Source: WS-9 sp036274595
Lineage (GTDB): Bacteria; Eisenbacteria; RBG-16-71-46; SZUA-252
Length of the DNA: 64,000 nt
Direction of reading: 5' to 3'
Assembly: GCA_036274595.1 (NCBI GenBank)
Contig: DASUFL010000021.1
Span: 16,909-80,908 of the forward strand
The notes under the pieces were generated by a model. The model worked only from the letters and a program-made list of their open reading frames with translations. It was not told where the DNA came from and did no database searches. This document shows positions 49,812 through 57,050 of this stretch, piece after piece. Position 1 is the stretch's first letter, and each line of letters opens with the position of its first letter. The position numbers and the translations under genes are program-made.

Positions 49812-50119
49812 TCACTCCTCCATCGTCCAGGACGCGGTTGGGATGGAACGGGAACGGGGATCGCCGCATCGGTCGCGGCGGCGCCCCGGCTCGAGTTCGA
49901 AGGGGTCGATCGCGTCCTTGGCCGCGCGGGTCAGCGAGTTCGCGCGCGCCACTTTGGCGCGTTGGATAGGTCCACGATCGTCGAGGTTGACGTGGAGGGT
50001 CCTGGCCCGCGGCTCGAGGCGGGCTCGACCCACGCAGGGGCGGCCAGGGCGACTGCAGGGAGGACCTCCACGAAACGCCGGAACACGTTCGAAATACACA
50101 GCTTGGACCAAGGCGACAT
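49812..50119 (-). pseudogene. Frameshifted small secreted protein gene
   Basis: Two frames together look like one gene. From ATG 50119 a frame of 62 codons encodes a signal-peptide-like start (FVEVLPAVALAAPAWVEP) and stops at 49931. From about codon 40 the neighbouring frame takes over coding character, with high GC at third positions and ordinary composition (ARTLHVNLDDRGPIQRAKVA, NSLTRAAKDAIDPFELEPG), running to a stop at 49812. A strong promoter sits exactly in front of the ATG. I infer a real ~100-residue exported protein broken by one frameshift, either mutation or assembly error. No family is recognised. Confidence 0.4.
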
Positions 50120-50128
50120 GAAGCGCTC

Positions 50129-50157
50129 AGCCTAGGCCCCGGGTCGCGGACTGTCAA
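50129..50157 (-). promoter_or_regulatory. Sigma70-type promoter before the frameshifted small gene
   Basis: TTGACA (50157-50152), 17-base spacer, TAGGCT (50134-50129). The expected start of transcription is two or three bases before ATG 50119, so this would be a nearly leaderless message. The -10 box is identical to that of the PstS-like gene. Confidence 0.6.
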
Positions 50158-50158
50158 G

Positions 50159-50207
50159 CGGCGAGCGGAGGGCGCTCGCGGGTTCGGCGAGCGGAGGGCG
50201 CTCGCGG
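50159..50207. repeat. Two tandem copies of a 23-base palindromic repeat
   Basis: The 23-mer CGGCGAGCGGAGGGCGCTCG plus CGG occurs at 50159-50181 and 50185-50207 without mismatch. Each copy can fold through GCGAGC/GCTCGC. It lies just after the TonB gene stop and may end its transcript or be a dispersed repeat element. Confidence 0.7.
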
Positions 50208-50225
50208 TCCCGCGCCGTCACGACA

Positions 50226-50951
50226 TCACAACCGAAACGAGAACGGCACCTCGATCCACACCGCGACCGGTTGGCGGCCCGCTCTCGCGGGCTTGAACGT
50301 CCAGCGGTAGAGCGTCTCTTCGGCGCTCTCCGACAGACCAGGGATGCCCCGGATGACGGTGACCCTGCGGACCCGTCCGTCGACGCCCACGAGCGCATGG
50401 AGCACGACGCGTCCGTCGATCCCGTTCTCGCGCGCCCATTCGGGGTAGGCGGGATCGGGGCGGAAGATCGGCACGGGCGGCTCGTCGAAGAGGACGAAGG
50501 CTTCCTCGGCTGGATCGGGATCCACGACCGCTTGCGCGCTGGCCGGCCCATCGCCCCCTGAAGCCGACGGCTGGGTTCCCGGCTCTCCGCCGCCGGGACC
50601 GATGCTCACCTTGGTGTCCACGACCGCGGGCTCGGTCGACGGCTCGTCCATGACCGACGTGGGATCGATGGTCCCGCCCTCGGTCCGCTCGGGCGGCGTC
50701 GTCCGCACCCGGTCCAGAATCGGCGCCTCCACGCGTGGAGGCACCAGGTCGACCCTCCCTCTCGTGAGCACGAGCGCGTCCTCGGGATGCTGAGCCTGGA
50801 TCCAGAGGATGCATCCGAGCGCGCTCAGATGGACGAGCGCCGACAGCGCGAGCCCTTGCTTGACGTTCCGGCGGGACGATCCACGGGCGGGGACGGCTTC
50901 CGGACGACCGAACGGATTCCAGCCGGGAGGAGGGACGGCCATCGCGTTCAT
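50226..50951 (-). CDS. tonB: TonB-family energy transducer (second copy)
   Basis: 241 residues: an N-terminal cytoplasmic stretch, one TM helix (GLALSALVHLSALGCILWIQ), a variable Pro/Glu-rich periplasmic linker (about 65-155) and a TonB_C domain. That domain shows PVPIFRPDPAYPEWARENG, VVLHALVGVDGRVRRV and TLYRWTFKPARAGRQPVAVW. It couples the ExbB/ExbD proton motor to outer-membrane receptors. The start ATG 50951 (AAAGG upstream) is preferred over a longer frame. A hairpin lies in its 5' leader. It is separated from the first tonB by 132 bases. Confidence 0.9.
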   Translation of the reverse strand: MNAMAVPPPGWNPFGRPEAVPARGSSRRNVKQGLALSALVHLSALGCILWIQAQHPEDALVLTRGRVDLVPPRVEAPILDRVRTTPPERTEGGTIDPTSVMDEPSTEPAVVDTKVSIGPGGGEPGTQPSASGGDGPASAQAVVDPDPAEEAFVLFDEPPVPIFRPDPAYPEWARENGIDGRVVLHALVGVDGRVRRVTVIRGIPGLSESAEETLYRWTFKPARAGRQPVAVWIEVPFSFRL

Positions 50952-50976
50952 GCGCTGACCTTTCAAGCCCGGCACC

Positions 50977-50995
50977 GTCCCGCGCGGCGCGGGAC
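50977..50995 (-). promoter_or_regulatory. Hairpin in the leader of the second tonB gene
   Basis: Perfect 8-bp stem GTCCCGCG/CGCGGGAC with a three-base loop, about 26 bases before ATG 50951. There is no T tract, so it is more likely a leader structure or mRNA stability element than a terminator. Confidence 0.4.
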
Positions 50996-51083
50996 GTTCA
51001 CGTGAGGGGGACTCAAACGAAAGCGGCGGCCCGGAGGGGGACCGCCGCATCACTTGCTTCAGTGTAGCCGAACGGATCCGGCG

Positions 51084-51821
51084 CTAGAAGTGGAAATCCA
51101 TCGGGACTTCCACCCACACCGCGATCGGCTTGTTGTTGCTCAGCGCGGGCTTGAACACCCACTTCTTGACCGCATCGACCGCCGCGGCGTCGAGACCGGT
51201 GACGCCCTTGATGACCTTCACGTTCTTCACGCGCCCGTCCTTGCCGACGAGGACGTGGAGCGTGACCTTGCCGGTGATGCCCGCGTCGCGTGCGAATTCC
51301 GGATACGCCGGAGGCGGCGCCGTGACCGGCACCGGCTCGTCTTCGTAGTAGACGAACTCCCCTTCGCTCGGAAGATCGTCGCTCGCCGCGATGACCAGGG
51401 AGTCCCTCCCGGACCCGCTGCCCATGCCCACGGGGGCCAGGCTCGCCGCGATTTCCTGCTGGGTCATGATGGTCTGCTCGGGCGCCATGGCGTCCGGAAC
51501 CGGGACCGGCGTACCGATCGTCGGCTTCACGATCTCGGTGTTGACCGGGATCACGGGCGGCGGCGGCGCCGACGAGAGTGGCGGCGGCGGCGGCAGCGTC
51601 TGCATCTTGATGACGCGCCCCGTGTACGCCGCTTCGTCGGGCGGATGGTAGAGCTGCGATCCGAGATAGATTCCGATCAGGCCGAGATGGATGGCCGCCG
51701 AGACGATGAGCGCCTTGCGGAGGAACCTCTGCGAGTTCGCCTTGAGATCGGCGGCTCCAATCGGAACGCGATCGAGCGTACTCGTCAGATCGGGAGTGGT
51801 GGCGGTGGCCATGGCGCTCAC
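51084..51821 (-). CDS. tonB: TonB-family energy transducer (first copy)
   Basis: 245 residues: TM helix at about 36-55 (KALIVSAAIHLGLIGIYLGS), a PPPPP-rich linker, and TonB_C domain (VPVTAPPPAYPEFARDAG, KVTLHVLVGKDGRVKNVKV, KKWVFKPALSNNKPIAVW). It directly follows the second exbD with a GTGA overlap, so it is the cognate TonB of that motor. An internal ATG three codons in is an alternative start. Confidence 0.93.
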   Translation of the reverse strand: MSAMATATTPDLTSTLDRVPIGAADLKANSQRFLRKALIVSAAIHLGLIGIYLGSQLYHPPDEAAYTGRVIKMQTLPPPPPLSSAPPPPVIPVNTEIVKPTIGTPVPVPDAMAPEQTIMTQQEIAASLAPVGMGSGSGRDSLVIAASDDLPSEGEFVYYEDEPVPVTAPPPAYPEFARDAGITGKVTLHVLVGKDGRVKNVKVIKGVTGLDAAAVDAVKKWVFKPALSNNKPIAVWVEVPMDFHF

Positions 51822-52333
51822 AGCGTCTCCACCTCCTTCTTCTCCTCCGGCGTGAGCGGCGCGAGCGAGAACCGGTTCAGCTCGGCGAACTGCAGCTGAT
51901 CGATGATGTTCACCATGTACTTGTACTTCGCCAGCCGGTCGATCTTCACGAGCACGACCAGCTTCGGATTCTTCTTACCTTCCGCCGCGAAGATCGATTC
52001 GAGCTTGTCGAACTTCGACTCTTGATACGGCGTCTTGCCCAGCGCCCAGAACGTCCGCACGCCGAGGCTCGTATCCGCCGGCGCGACGACCCGCAGCGTG
52101 AGCACGTTCGACTCGGCGATCTCCACCTTCGCGTTCGGATCCGGCGGAAGATTGATCTCGAGCGCCTGCGGCTTCCGGAACACCGTCGTACACATGAAGA
52201 AAATGAGGAGCAGGAACGCGACGTCCACCATCGGCGTCATGTCGATCTTCACGCCGATGCGCTTGGGGGCGCGCTTCCGCATCCCTCCCTTTTTCTTTTT
52301 TACACCAGCTTCTGGGGTGTCTACCGCACCCAT
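51818..52333 (-). CDS. exbD: ExbD/TolR-family biopolymer transport protein (copy 1)
   Basis: 171 residues: a Lys/Arg-rich N-terminus, one TM helix with the proton-relay Asp (IDMTPMVDVAFLLLIFFM), and a periplasmic domain with strands such as NPKLVVLVKIDRLAKYKYMV. It has a longer N-terminus and an insertion relative to copy 2. Part of the exbB-exbD-exbD-tonB unit. Confidence 0.95.
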   Translation of the reverse strand: MGAVDTPEAGVKKKKGGMRKRAPKRIGVKIDMTPMVDVAFLLLIFFMCTTVFRKPQALEINLPPDPNAKVEIAESNVLTLRVVAPADTSLGVRTFWALGKTPYQESKFDKLESIFAAEGKKNPKLVVLVKIDRLAKYKYMVNIIDQLQFAELNRFSLAPLTPEEKKEVETL

Positions 52334-52361
52334 GTCACTCGACTCCTTTGAGGACGCGCCA

Positions 52362-52802
52362 TCAGCGCATTGCGGACTTCTTGCTGGCCACCAGCTCGGT
52401 GACGAGGCTGAACGTGATCGTGTTGGTCTTCTGCATCACCGCCATGACGTCTTCCATCATGCCGTACTGGGACTCCTTGTCGGCCTTGATGGCGACGCGC
52501 AGCCGGGGATTCCTGCGCCGCTGCTCGAGCACGAGCGTCTCGAGATTCGGAAGGTCCGTCTCCTCCTGGGGGTTCTTCCCCACCTGCCAGAAGAGGCGGC
52601 TGTCCTTCGAGATCCCGAGGATGAGGACGTCCGACTCCGGAACCTTGAGGTTGGAGTGGCTGTCCGGCAGCAGGATCGGCACCTTCTGCGGCGGGTCGAA
52701 CTGCGACGTGGACATGAAGAAGATCAGGAGCAGGAAGGCCACGTCGACCATGGGCGTCATGTCGATCTTGACGCCAACCCGCTTCATCTTTTTTGCGGAC
52801 AT
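52362..52802 (-). CDS. exbD: ExbD/TolR-family biopolymer transport protein (copy 2)
   Basis: 146 residues with the same KIDMTPMVDVAFLLLIFFM transmembrane segment as copy 1, then a periplasmic domain (PRLRVAIKADKESQYGMMED). ATG starts immediately after the exbB stop. Two ExbD paralogues per ExbB are common in FCB-group TonB systems. Confidence 0.95.
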   Translation of the reverse strand: MSAKKMKRVGVKIDMTPMVDVAFLLLIFFMSTSQFDPPQKVPILLPDSHSNLKVPESDVLILGISKDSRLFWQVGKNPQEETDLPNLETLVLEQRRRNPRLRVAIKADKESQYGMMEDVMAVMQKTNTITFSLVTELVASKKSAMR

Positions 52803-52803
52803 G

Positions 52804-53526
52804 TTACTTCGTCGCTTCCTTCAGAGAGATGACCTCGACGACCTCGAGGGTCGCCTCGTCCATCATGTAGTTGAAGTTGTCGATCATCGTCACGAACACG
52901 TTGTAGAGCACGATCGAGAAGATGGCCACGAAGAGGCCGCCGGCGGTGTTGATGAGCGCCTCGGAGATACCGACGGCGAGCTTCACGGCGTCCACCGAGC
53001 CCGTGTGCCCGAGCGCCGCGAACGACCGGATCATTCCGATCACCGTCCCGAGGAGACCGACCATCGTCGCGATCGAAGCGATCGTCGCGAGGGCGATCAG
53101 GTTCCGCTCGAGGAGCGGCACCTCGAGCATGTTCGCCTCTTCCATCGCCTTCTGCACTTCATCGACCTTGCTCTTGCGATCGATCTGCGCGGTGCGGACG
53201 ACCTGGTAGCGGTCGAGCCCGGCGCGGAGCACGTTCGCGAGCGAGCCGCGCTGCTTGGAGCAGAGATCCGCGGCGCCCTCGATGTCGTTCGCATCGATCT
53301 TCTTCCGGACGGCGCGCATGAACGCGGGGATCGAATCCTTGCCGCGAGCGCGGGAGATGGTGAAGAGGCGCTCGAAGACCAGCGTCACCGACATGATCGA
53401 GAGCATGATGAGGAGCGCCACCAGCGGACCGCCCGACTTGATGTACTCGGGCAGGAACATGTAGACGACGATGGCGATGGTGAGGGCCGCGACGGCCACA
53501 ATGGTGATGAACAAACCTTGTCTCAC
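52804..53526 (-). CDS. exbB: ExbB/TolQ/MotA-family proton channel protein
   Basis: 240 residues: TM1 (LFITIVAVAALTIAIVVYMF), TM at about 34-55 (LVALLIMLSIMSVTLVFERL), a cytoplasmic region, then the conserved TM pair LATIASIATMVGLLGTVIGM and LINTAGGLFVAIFSIVLYNVF. These include the TVIGMI and AGG motifs of the family. GTG start with AGGAGG eight bases upstream. Leads the exbB-exbD-exbD-tonB-(tonB) operon. Confidence 0.94.
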   Translation of the reverse strand: MRQGLFITIVAVAALTIAIVVYMFLPEYIKSGGPLVALLIMLSIMSVTLVFERLFTISRARGKDSIPAFMRAVRKKIDANDIEGAADLCSKQRGSLANVLRAGLDRYQVVRTAQIDRKSKVDEVQKAMEEANMLEVPLLERNLIALATIASIATMVGLLGTVIGMIRSFAALGHTGSVDAVKLAVGISEALINTAGGLFVAIFSIVLYNVFVTMIDNFNYMMDEATLEVVEVISLKEATK

Positions 53527-53631
53527 TGCGACTTCCTCCTGGTTCGAACCGTGCGTTCCGCTCGTTCGAGCGATGCGATGGGGTGACCCTCTCCGGTCCG
53601 GCCCCGGAGCGTGGATCGTGGTTGGCCGCCT

Positions 53632-53660
53632 AGCATACGCCAGGGGCCCGGGACCGGCAA
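53632..53660 (-). promoter_or_regulatory. Promoter of the exbB operon
   Basis: TTGCCG (53660-53655), 17-base spacer, TATGCT (53637-53632), beginning six bases after the STAS stop codon. The leader of about 100 bases contains a small CGCTCG/CGAGCG palindrome. Confidence 0.5.
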
Positions 53661-53666
53661 CTCCTG

Positions 53667-54008
53667 TTACTTGAAGCTGGCCAGCGCTTGAGCCTCCGTG
53701 TCGTAGACGTCGAACACCAACGACAGCTTGGTGACCACGAAGATGTTCTGGATCTTCTTGTCCACCGCGCAGAGCTTCATCTGCGCGTCCCGCTTGGCGT
53801 AGCTCGAGTGCCCCGCGATCAGAACGCCCAGGGACACCGAGTTCAGGAACGTGGTCTGGCCGAGATTCACGAGGAGCTTCCGGTTCCCCGCCTCGCCCAG
53901 CTCCTTGATCTTGCTCTGCAGCTCGTCCGTCTCCTTCCCACCCAGGAGCATCCCCTTCGGCGTGAGAATCGTCACGTCACTCGAGGTACGGACATCCAAA
54001 CTCATCAT
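53667..54008 (-). CDS. STAS-domain protein (anti-anti-sigma-factor-like)
   Basis: A 113-residue single STAS domain like SpoIIAA/RsbV: VTILTPKGMLLGGKETDEL, KLLVNLGQTTFLNSVSLGVL, MKLCAVDKKIQNIF. The usual DSSG phospho-site reads NSVS, so the phosphorylatable Ser is kept but the Asp before it is Asn. Members of this family bind or release anti-sigma kinases. No RsbW-like kinase gene is nearby. ATG ATG tandem starts follow GGGGAGGC closely; the second ATG (54005) fits the spacing better. Confidence 0.85.
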   Translation of the reverse strand: MMSLDVRTSSDVTILTPKGMLLGGKETDELQSKIKELGEAGNRKLLVNLGQTTFLNSVSLGVLIAGHSSYAKRDAQMKLCAVDKKIQNIFVVTKLSLVFDVYDTEAQALASFK

Positions 54009-54042
54009 GCCTCCCCAATTGCGCGGCGGACGCCGCCTCTGA

Positions 54043-55872
54043 CTACGGCTTCTTCGGAGCGGATCCGGCCGCCTTGGCCGCCGCTTTGCGCTCTTCGTAC
54101 TGTCGGATGAGCTCGAGTCCCCGCGACGCCTCGCGGTTGTTCGGATCGATCTCGATGGCCTTGTTGTACTCGATCTTCGCCGCCGGGAGATTGCTGCACT
54201 TCACGTTCGCCTGCGCGAGCCAGATGTGGCCCTGCACGTGCTGGTCGTCGACGTCGGTCGCCTTCTTCAGATAGTCCATCGCGTCCGTGCACTGGTCCAT
54301 GAGAAGGAGCGCGAGTCCCGCGCCGCGAAGCGCGTCCGCGTTCTTGGGATCGAGCGTCGCCGCCTCGCGGAAGGTCTGGAGCGCGACCGGGAGCGAATCG
54401 GGCTCCATCTGGAGCATCGTCTGCCCGATCCACACCATGGTCCGCGACTCCGGCTTCACCGCGAGCGCCCGGCGCAGGTAGTAGATCGCCTCCGGCCGCT
54501 GCTGGAGCTGGAGCTTGGCGAGTCCGATGTTGAGGAGCGCGGGAAGGAAGACCGAGTCCGCAGCGAGGGCCTTCTCGAAGTACGGGACGGACGACGCGAA
54601 GTCCTGCTTCGCGAAGAAGAGATAGCCGAGATTGAAGTACGCGTTCATCCGGTAGGTCGAGTCCTGCGAAGCCGCCCTGTTCAGGTGCAGCACGGCGTTG
54701 GCGGAGTCGCCCATCTGCGCGTACAGGGAGCCGATCCGGTTCTCCTCTTCCGCCGATAGCGAATCGGCCGCGTTCGCGTAGCGGTCGCAGTAGTAGATCG
54801 CGCTGTCGCGGCCTGCGTCTCCCTGCTCCGAGTAGAGCTTGCAGAGCGAGCCGAGGACCGAGGGGACGTCGGGCTTCATCGCGTTCGCCGTCGACAGCGC
54901 GCCCACGGCGCCGATCTTGTCGTTCGCATCGCGCGAGTTGGCCAGCGCCTGGCCGAGCTCCAGGTAGCCCTCGTAGTCGTCGGGCTTGAGGCCCGTGTAC
55001 ACCTGGAACTGGTCCGCCGCGTCCTTGTAGCGCTTGCCGCGGTAGTAGAGGCGCCCCGCCTCGAGGTAGGCGGGCGCGTAGGTCGAGTCCTGCTGGGTCG
55101 CGTCGATGAACGCCTTGAGCCCGGAGTTGAACTCGTTCATCCCGACCAGCGACATTCCATAGCGGTAGTGGGTCTCGGGATTCTTGGGATCCAGCTGGAT
55201 CGCCTGGGCGTATTCCGGAGCCGCGAGGACGGGGATCTTCTTCCGGTCGTAGAACCCGCCGAAGTCGAGGCGAACGCGCAGATTGTTCGGATCCGTCTCG
55301 CGCGCGCGGATGAAGAGCTCCTCCGCCTGCTTCAGCTCCCCCTTGCCCTCGAGCGCGAGAGCGGTGCCCGCGAGGAAGAGGGCGCGCCCCTGCTTGAGGA
55401 GCGTCCCCTTCCGCATGACGCGCTCGGCATCGTCGAACTTCTTGTCCTCGAGATACGACGTTCCGAGCGCGTAGAGCGCCGGGGCGTCCTTGGGGTCCTG
55501 CTTCACCGCCGCCTCGAGCTTCGCCGTGCCTTCGTCCTTCTTCCCCTGCTTGCGCAGGAGCTTTCCATAGCCGGTCAGCGCTTCGACGTACTTCGGGTTG
55601 ATCCGGAGCGCGGTCTGGTACTCGACCATGGCGCTGTCGGGGTCGCCCATGCGCTCGAGCGCGGACGCGATGAAGTAGTGCGGCTTGTAGCCCTGGGGAT
55701 CCAGCCGCTGCGCGCGGCTGAAGAGATCCAGAGCTTCCGCTGTCTTTCCTTCGCGGAGGAGCGACACGCCCTGCTTGATCATGTCACCGGACGTGAGGGC
55801 AAAGGAGAGGGACGCGATTCCGGCCAGGGCCAGGAACGCGAGCGGAACGGCGATGCGGGTCACGAGCTTCAC
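54043..55872 (-). CDS. Exported tetratricopeptide-repeat protein
   Basis: 609 residues with a signal peptide (about 1-26) and then about 14 TPR units running to the end. Examples: AEALDLFSRAQRLDPQGYKP, AMVEYQTALRINPKYVEA, SVPYFEKALAADSVFLPA and AKIEYNKAIEIDPNNREA. The tail is Lys/Ala-rich. It acts as a protein-protein interaction scaffold, probably periplasmic. GTG 55872 overlaps the PstS-like gene stop (GTGA), so the two products are coupled. Confidence 0.85.
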   Translation of the reverse strand: MKLVTRIAVPLAFLALAGIASLSFALTSGDMIKQGVSLLREGKTAEALDLFSRAQRLDPQGYKPHYFIASALERMGDPDSAMVEYQTALRINPKYVEALTGYGKLLRKQGKKDEGTAKLEAAVKQDPKDAPALYALGTSYLEDKKFDDAERVMRKGTLLKQGRALFLAGTALALEGKGELKQAEELFIRARETDPNNLRVRLDFGGFYDRKKIPVLAAPEYAQAIQLDPKNPETHYRYGMSLVGMNEFNSGLKAFIDATQQDSTYAPAYLEAGRLYYRGKRYKDAADQFQVYTGLKPDDYEGYLELGQALANSRDANDKIGAVGALSTANAMKPDVPSVLGSLCKLYSEQGDAGRDSAIYYCDRYANAADSLSAEEENRIGSLYAQMGDSANAVLHLNRAASQDSTYRMNAYFNLGYLFFAKQDFASSVPYFEKALAADSVFLPALLNIGLAKLQLQQRPEAIYYLRRALAVKPESRTMVWIGQTMLQMEPDSLPVALQTFREAATLDPKNADALRGAGLALLLMDQCTDAMDYLKKATDVDDQHVQGHIWLAQANVKCSNLPAAKIEYNKAIEIDPNNREASRGLELIRQYEERKAAAKAAGSAPKKP

Positions 55873-56789
55873 TCGGCCTCCTCTGCGGTACGAACGATCC
55901 GGATGGGGACGGTGGCCGGGGCGTAGCCATGGCGCGCGACGATCTGCTGGCCGTCGATTCCGGAGACGAAATTGATGAAGTTGCCGGCCGTCTCGGCCGG
56001 TCGGGCGGGCGTCGCGATCGAGATCGCGCGCAGGAGCGGATACCGTTTCAGGATCAGGGTCTCCCGGTCGAGCGCGACGTACGGAAGACCCAGCGCCGAG
56101 GAGACGCGGAGCAGCTTGACCCTGGCGCCCGCCGCCTCCGCGACCGGCCGCGACACGCACGCGATCGCGTTCCGGCGCGTCGCCACGACGCCGACCACTT
56201 CTTCTTCGGACGGCGGGGCGTAGATGGTCGGGGCGTAGGGACGGTCGTTGAGAAGGGTCTGCTCGATGTAGCCGTAGATGCCGAGCCGGGGACCCGAGGT
56301 GAGCGCGATGAGGTCGCCGCCCGCCTTCCAGCCGAGCGGTCCCCACGCGTTGATCGCGCCCGCGTAGATCGAGCCCAGCTCCGTCTTCGAGATCTGCTCG
56401 ACGGGCGACGCCGGATTCACGATCACGGCGACGGCGTCCCACGCGACGGGAAACGCCTGGAGGCCGTCCCGCTTCACGGCGGCGTCAGCCTCCGGATCGG
56501 TCAGATCCCTGAGCAAGAGCGACATCGAAACCTCACCGTTCACCAGTTGCTCCATTCCTTCCGCCGACCCGTTGGCCATGAGCTGAATGGAGTCGGCGTC
56601 CGGATACCGGTCCTGAAAGGCCAGGATCTCGGCCCGCAAGAGCGGAGCCACGTATTCGGTTCCCGCCAGCTTGAGCGGTCCTGGATGGGCGCTGCGAGGG
56701 GGGGATGGCGACGAGCAAGAGGCCAGGGCGGCGGCGACGAGCGCCGCTCCAGTGATCCGGACGCCGCGCGTCCGGTGACGACTACGCAC
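55869..56789 (-). CDS. PstS-like periplasmic substrate-binding lipoprotein
   Basis: 306 residues with lipobox ALASC (Cys about 25). The PBP-like domain of the phosphate/tungstate-binding type shows LKLAGTEYVAPLLRAEILAF, MANGSAEGMEQLVNGEVSMSL, DAVAVIVNPASPVEQISK and ELGSIYAGAINAWGPLG, the last typical for PstS. No pstC/A/B transporter genes follow; instead it is coupled to a TPR gene and lies beside ExbBD/TonB. A role in outer-membrane or TonB-linked function rather than ABC import is possible. The GTG start coincides with the predicted transcription start. Confidence 0.82.
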   Translation of the reverse strand: MRSRHRTRGVRITGAALVAAALASCSSPSPPRSAHPGPLKLAGTEYVAPLLRAEILAFQDRYPDADSIQLMANGSAEGMEQLVNGEVSMSLLLRDLTDPEADAAVKRDGLQAFPVAWDAVAVIVNPASPVEQISKTELGSIYAGAINAWGPLGWKAGGDLIALTSGPRLGIYGYIEQTLLNDRPYAPTIYAPPSEEEVVGVVATRRNAIACVSRPVAEAAGARVKLLRVSSALGLPYVALDRETLILKRYPLLRAISIATPARPAETAGNFINFVSGIDGQQIVARHGYAPATVPIRIVRTAEEAE

Positions 56790-56795
56790 GGGGCC

Positions 56796-56824
56796 AGCCT
56801 ACCGGCCCCTGCCAAGCCTGTCAA
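56796..56824 (-). promoter_or_regulatory. Sigma70-type promoter of the PstS-like gene (leaderless)
   Basis: TTGACA (56824-56819), 17-base spacer, TAGGCT (56801-56796). The seventh base after the -10 box is 56789, the G of the GTG start. Confidence 0.65.
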
Positions 56825-56933
56825 TCGTCGGCCCTTCCCCGCCTTGCTTCGCGTTCAACCTACCCTGCATACCCCGGATGACGGCAGTTAATTCCCGTAA
56901 CCAACGGTGCCGAGCCAGCGTCCAGCCAAGCGC

Positions 56934-56958
56934 AAAAACGCCACCCGGGCAGGGTGGC
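56934..56958 (-). terminator. Rho-independent terminator downstream of the M14 peptidase gene
   Basis: GCCACCC/GGGTGGC stem (56940-56946 with 56952-56958), five-base loop, followed on the minus strand by GTTTTTG. It can end the M14 transcript about 95 bases after its stop codon, or a short RNA started at the promoter just upstream (56988-57016). Confidence 0.8.
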
Positions 56959-56987
56959 CGCGTACGCTAGCGTCGAAACGAGGAGGA

Positions 56988-57016
56988 AACGTAAGGGAGC
57001 GTGGACGAGGTGTCAA
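56988..57016 (-). promoter_or_regulatory. Promoter-like site between M14 peptidase stop and terminator
   Basis: TTGACA (57016-57011), 17-base spacer, TACGTT (56993-56988). No gene start follows. The expected +1 near 56981 lies only about 25 bases before the terminator stem at 56958. Confidence 0.5.
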
Positions 57017-57050
57017 CGGGAAACCACGGCCTCCGGCGCCCTCGCGGGTG

